A DNA stretch of 64,000 bases from Zeugodacus cucurbitae (Eukaryota > Arthropoda > Insecta > Diptera > Tephritidae), in contig NC_071668.1 in the NCBI RefSeq assembly GCF_028554725.1, positions 7,175,001 through 7,239,000 on the forward strand, given 5' to 3'. Every line of letters starts with the position of its first letter. The first letter of the stretch is position 1. Both the position numbers and the translations under genes were made by a program. Shown in pieces: positions 58,901 through 64,000 of the stretch. The notes beneath the pieces were generated by a model. It was not told where the DNA came from and ran no database searches. It saw nothing but the letters and a program-made list of their open reading frames with translations.

Positions 58901-61027
58901 TAAATGTTAAATGTTAAATGTTAAATGTTAAATGTTAAATGTTAAATGTTAAATGTTAAATGTTAAATGTTAAATGTTAAATGTTAAATGTTAAATGTTA
59001 AATGTTAAATGTTAAATGTTAAATGTTAAATGTTAAATGTTAAATGTTAAATGTTAAATGTTAAATGTTAAATGTTAAATGTTAAATGTTAAATGTTAAA
59101 TGTTAAATGTTAAATGTTAAATGTTAAATGTTAAATGTTAAATGTTAAATGTTAAATGTTAAATGTTAAATGTTAAATGTTAAATGTTAAATGTTAAATG
59201 TTAAATGTTAAATGTTAAATGTTAAATGTTAAATGTTAAATGTTAAATGTTAAATGTTAAATGTTAAATGTTAAATGTTAAATGTTAAATGTTAAATGTT
59301 AAATGTTAAATGTTAAATGTTAAATGTTAAATGTTAAATGTTAAATGTTAAATGTTAAATGTTAAATGTTAAATGTTAAATGTTAAATGTTAAATGTTAA
59401 ATGTTAAATGTTAAATGTTAAATGTTAAATGTTAAATGTTAAATGTTAAATGTTAAATGTTAAATGTTAAATGTTAAATGTTAAATGTTAAATGTTAAAT
59501 GTTAAATGTTAAATGTTAAATGTTAAATGTTAAATGTTAAATGTTAAATGTTAAATGTTAAATGTTAAATGTTAAATGTTAAATGTTAAATGTTAAATGT
59601 TAAATGTTAAATGTTAAATGTTAAATGTTAAATGTTAAATGTTAAATGTTAAATGTTAAATGTTAAATGTTAAATGTTAAATGTTAAATGTTAAATGTTA
59701 AATGTTAAATGTTAAATGTTAAATGTTAAATGTTAAATGTTAAATGTTAAATGTTAAATGTTAAATGTTAAATGTTAAATGTTAAATGTTAAATGTTAAA
59801 TGTTAAATGTTAAATGTTAAATGTTAAATGTTAAATGTTAAATGTTAAATGTTAAATGTTAAATGTTAAATGTTAAATGTTAAATGTTAAATGTTAAATG
59901 TTAAATGTTAAATGTTAAATGTTAAATGTTAAATGTTAAATGTTAAATGTTAAATGTTAAATGTTAAATGTTAAATGTTAAATGTTAAATGTTAAATGTT
60001 AAATGTTAAATGTTAAATGTTAAATGTTAAATGTTAAATGTTAAATGTTAAATGTTAAATGTTAAATGTTAAATGTTAAATGTTAAATGTTAAATGTTAA
60101 ATGTTAAATGTTAAATGTTAAATGTTAAATGTTAAATGTTAAATGTTAAATGTTAAATGTTAAATGTTAAATGTTAAATGTTAAATGTTAAATGTTAAAT
60201 GTTAAATGTTAAATGTTAAATGTTAAATGTTAAATGTTAAATGTTAAATGTTAAATGTTAAATGTTAAATGTTAAATGTTAAATGTTAAATGTTAAATGT
60301 TAAATGTTAAATGTTAAATGTTAAATGTTAAATGTTAAATGTTAAATGTTAAATGTTAAATGTTAAATGTTAAATGTTAAATGTTAAATGTTAAATGTTA
60401 AATGTTAAATGTTAAATGTTAAATGTTAAATGTTAAATGTTAAATGTTAAATGTTAAATGTTAAATGTTAAATGTTAAATGTTAAATGTTAAATGTTAAA
60501 TGTTAAATGTTAAATGTTAAATGTTAAATGTTAAATGTTAAATGTTAAATGTTAAATGTTAAATGTTAAATGTTAAATGTTAAATGTTAAATGTTAAATG
60601 TTAAATGTTAAATGTTAAATGTTAAATGTTAAATGTTAAATGTTAAATGTTAAATGTTAAATGTTAAATGTTAAATGTTAAATGTTAAATGTTAAATGTT
60701 AAATGTTAAATGTTAAATGTTAAATGTTAAATGTTAAATGTTAAATGTTAAATGTTAAATGTTAAATGTTAAATGTTAAATGTTAAATGTTAAATGTTAA
60801 ATGTTAAATGTTAAATGTTAAATGTTAAATGTTAAATGTTAAATGTTAAATGTTAAATGTTAAATGTTAAATGTTAAATGTTAAATGTTAAATGTTAAAT
60901 GTTAAATGTTAAATGTTAAATGTTAAATGTTAAATGTTAAATGTTAAATGTTAAATGTTAAATGTTAAATGTTAAATGTTAAATGTTAAATGTTAAATGT
61001 TAAATGTTAAATGTTAAATGTTAAATG
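55981..61027 (+). repeat. (TTAAATG)721 heptanucleotide satellite array
   Basis: The heptamer TTAAATG repeats without break for 5,047 bp, exactly 721 units. The phase at the last unit (61,021-61,027) agrees with the phase at the first, so there is no net insertion or deletion. The ninth unit (56,037-56,043) is CTAAATG; I see no other variant. After the last unit comes a truncated TTAATG and then unique sequence. Every unit contains TTAA, and all six frames hit stops within one 21-bp cycle, so it is noncoding. Heptamer satellites are known in the Drosophila virilis group with other unit sequences. Confidence 0.98.
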
Positions 61028-61033
61028 TTAATG

Positions 61034-64000
61034 CTCTCCGCCACGCTAATTACTCAATCTTAACACCGATTTAAGAGATACAGTTTTTATTTCTGCTGCT
61101 CATTTTATCGCCTAGCGCCATAACAGTAAATCGATAAGCTAACTACCAGCCTCTGTACATTTTACTGTTTTTCCCAGCGATTATCGTGGGTTACATTATT
61201 TCCTGTCACTGCCGTTAGCGCTTTGAATTATTACGATTGCGACTAAACATTGCCGATTACAGTGCAATGCAATATTCCACTGTTAGTGTGTGTGTATATG
61301 TAAAGTACTGCATAAATTTCACCTCGTAAAGCAGATAGCATTGTGCAACATACCATTTTGCATGCTCAATCCAGCACTTAGTGCCCATTAGCTGGTTGTT
61401 ACGGCCAAACATTATTCCATATAAGCCTTCACTCACACATACACACAAATATACAGTATCAATATAAGGCAAACCTTTGAGAGTGGTTGCTGTTGTATGT
61501 TGTTGTTCGTAAAAATTTGCAGCAGCAGTTCATCAGTCGACGGTTCGTCGGTGGTGGTCGTTGGCGAAACGTTCAAATGCCCGCCAAACAGTCAAATGGC
61601 GGTTGTAAAGAGAAGGCAACAACATTATTAAGCTAATGATATGCCATTAATTTTATTATAATAAGCCTTTCTTTTTAGCCAAGTCAGCAAATCAGCCAAC
61701 TCTCTGGTTAAGTCAAGGCTTGCAGCTATAAAATGGGGTTGACCGCGGCGCTCCCGTTGCTGCCGATATATTGTTTTTGGTTTTTTTGAGCTTGTTATTT
61801 TTTGTTTTAGTTTGCACTGTCGCTTCTACTGTTGCGATGATAAATTATATGCTGAAGTGTTCATCAACAGCTTAACTGATTTTTTATCGCTTTTATTACA
61901 TTACTTATACTTTTTTTGTATTTTTTGAATTAGCTTATTTTTGTTGTTGTTTGGTTCTACCACATTCAACAGTCATTTCTTTTGCATTACACTCTTTGCT
62001 GGCAAATTTGTTTCACTTTTTTTCCAACAACAGTGGCTACTGGCCATCGCTGATCTTCATTGTCTTCACTCGATTTGACCCAAATATGTGCTGATAGCTG
62101 ACCATTCAACTCGTTCAGCTCATTTACATGGAAACCATTGATAATTTTTGTATCCAAAAGTGGGTAAATTACAACTATATTACGGTGTTGCTTTGGTGCC
62201 AAAGTGAGTGTTGTATAGAGACTTTGTAGTCAAATGAGTTGTGAAAAAAAAGTGCAGCGGTGATTTTTTTAAGGAAAAAAGTATTTCTAAAAAAAATATT
62301 TTTTTTTATTTTTGGTATTATGACAAAGCTAAGCTTTCTATTTTTTTTCAATTATTTCCACTGAGAAAAGCTCTATGTTCTGTGAAATTTTCGAAAACTA
62401 CATAGCAGATAGAGTTTGTGGACTCTACACCCTACTTTGGAAATTTATTCCACCGCCAAATCTGGTGATTCCATTCTGGACTAGCACGACCTGAATACAC
62501 GATAATATCTACTGAACTGTAACACTAGTTACCCAACTTGGTCTAAAAATACATATATATAGATGTAAGTCTCTTAGTTATAACTTCACATTCTCTTCTA
62601 TACCCATAATCTATTTATACCCATACATACAAATACAAAACCCATTTGTCCTACTCCACATGTCACCGCTTGGTAAATATCATTCTGTACTATCAGCCAC
62701 TGGTGACACCTACCAAACCAAAACAAGATCCTTCTCTCTGTGTTCTTACTATACTGTGTGGCTACTAAAGCACAAAGAGGACCCCACGTGTTTCGAGTAT
62801 AGCAACTTTAATTAAAATTTAATGTTTTCATTATTTTTTATTTACGATATGCGATAGCGCTGCAGAATCACCAACGCAAGTAGACTTGATACTATAGTGG
62901 GTAAAGTGGCAAAAGTAGAGTGGCAGTGTATGTATGCATGTTGCCTGGTAGCCTGCAACATGCCTAGAAACATGAGTAAATGCGAAAGCGAAGCATTGTT
63001 CGGTTCACAAGTGTAGCGTTGCTCGTAAATTCAGAAACTGCATGTTGCTGCCACAAGCAGCAATTTATGATTTCAACAAAACCAGCGGTGTACAGCAACA
63101 ATAACAAAATAGACGGTGTTGGTGGTAGTAATAGTATAAAGGTATTAAAAAGGGTTGAGAAGTCATAAAAAATGTATGACAAAGTCCCTTTCCATTTGCC
63201 TTTTTTGTTGTTGTGGGTGTCTATTTTTATTGGAGTGCATTTATTTAAAATTTAAATAAACTTTAACTCAATTTCATATAAACATTGCAAGTTATAACTG
63301 ACAGCGACTGGTCACTGACTACTTTGCCACAAATGTGGACTAAAATAAAATATTTTATGGATATATTCTGCAACAAAACTAACTTCAGTTCCTCTTCATG
63401 CACGATTGACATTTCCAGTTCAATAATTTTTGAAAGAAAAGCAAATATAATGCCATGTTGCTTGCATACTTTCACGTAGCAACATGTTGCAGAGAAACAC
63501 GCGATGCAGCTACTTTACTTCCATAACTTATTATATCATTTTTTATGCTAAAAAATAAAGCCAGATAATATTATGATTATATTTATTATATGAATATATG
63601 TATATTTAAGCTGTTGCATACAACTGCACTTGCCTCGCTAGTCTACCTACAACCAACACTGTTCCCATCATCCACGTCAAGTTCGTTCTATACTACCACA
63701 GCTCTTCTGCATTCTACCTACGTTGGCTACACATTTAAATTGAATTGTCAACTTCTGCCATCTTTATATATGTACATATAGAGATGTATATGTTTGTAAG
63801 TATCTATAGGTAGACATTTGCATAATACCATTGGCTCTTTAAACATTCTATAACATTTCGTTTTGATTTCATTTTATATTTTCTATGCATTTAATAAAAT
63901 TTTATTAAGTCATAAAAATCTTTAACAATGCGCATGCCGGTAGAATACCCTCATACTTATATATGAACATAAAAGGAAGTGAGCCCGTGTCTTAGATATC
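61034..64000. other. Noncoding stretch right of the satellite
   Basis: Unique sequence with TTG tracts and ordinary A+T-rich DNA. GCGGCGCTCCCG near 61,745 is a small GC-rich patch. Open frames of 60-72 residues on both strands have no recognised features. Confidence 0.45.
61727..61734 (+). promoter_or_regulatory. TATAAAAT box-like site
   Basis: TATAAAAT lies 10-25 bp ahead of a GC-rich segment (GACCGCGGCGCTCCCG). The spacing is compatible with a fly core promoter, but no initiator or downstream exon was identified. Confidence 0.2.

Noticed and set aside
55981..61027. Heptamer array considered as a CRISPR-like or telomeric array
   Set aside because: There are no spacers, and the unit is neither a known telomere repeat nor at a sequence end. 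It is a simple tandem satellite.

Overview
The window looks like chromosomal DNA of a higher dipteran, most likely a tephritid fruit fly. The basis is strong A+T bias, many CAA/CAG/TTG and (GT)n tracts, ACATATGTAC-type palindromes, and mariner, Tc1, pogo and RTE/RNase H non-LTR remnants. It also holds an interspersed repeat with a terminal hairpin and TGTCCGTC tracts of a kind common in flies. The species call is inference. There is no sign of bacterial, organellar or viral organisation. I found no complete host gene.

Layout. 1-10.6 kb is mostly noncoding; a CpG-rich patch at 6.54-7.05 kb could be a minus-strand promoter/first exon, and a short AAAGACTTAAG-type motif recurs at the left edge. 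10.66-13.4 kb holds many ATCGAT sites and repeat copy 1 (11,031-12,170), which sits between two 78-bp direct repeats. 15.5-20.2 kb has a pogo-like MITE, a 96-bp tandem duplication and a dead mariner. 22.08-23.16 kb is an A+T-rich tandem array with a ~372-bp period. 25.95-29.71 kb is a degenerate tandem duplication of 0.74-1.0-kb units.

30.7-36.7 kb contains a degenerate copy 3 of the same repeat, an (AAGTT)n tract, an open frame of unknown status, a 5'-truncated RTE copy with an 11-bp target-site duplication, and repeat copy 2. Candidate host exons on the + strand lie at 36,761-36,878 and at 39,240-39,338 plus 39,388-39,423. The second pair is joined in frame by a 49-bp intron and ends in a stop; a Tc1-like relic lies 40 bp beyond it.

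41.6-46.5 kb has a tRNA-like SINE-type fragment, an inverted repeat and the 3' end of an RNase H-bearing non-LTR element with a CCTAA-type tail. 50.9-54.2 kb is a nearly full-length RTE-like element whose endonuclease and reverse transcriptase motifs are all present, but whose C-terminal tail is cut off by a TGA. 55,981-61,027 is the most striking object: 721 tandem copies of the heptamer TTAAATG with one visible substitution. The rest, to 64 kb, is ordinary intergenic or intronic DNA.

Functionally the window reads as a gene-poor, repeat-rich stretch, perhaps large introns or intergenic space around one or two host genes of which only terminal exons are seen. The mobile elements are independent insertions of different ages.
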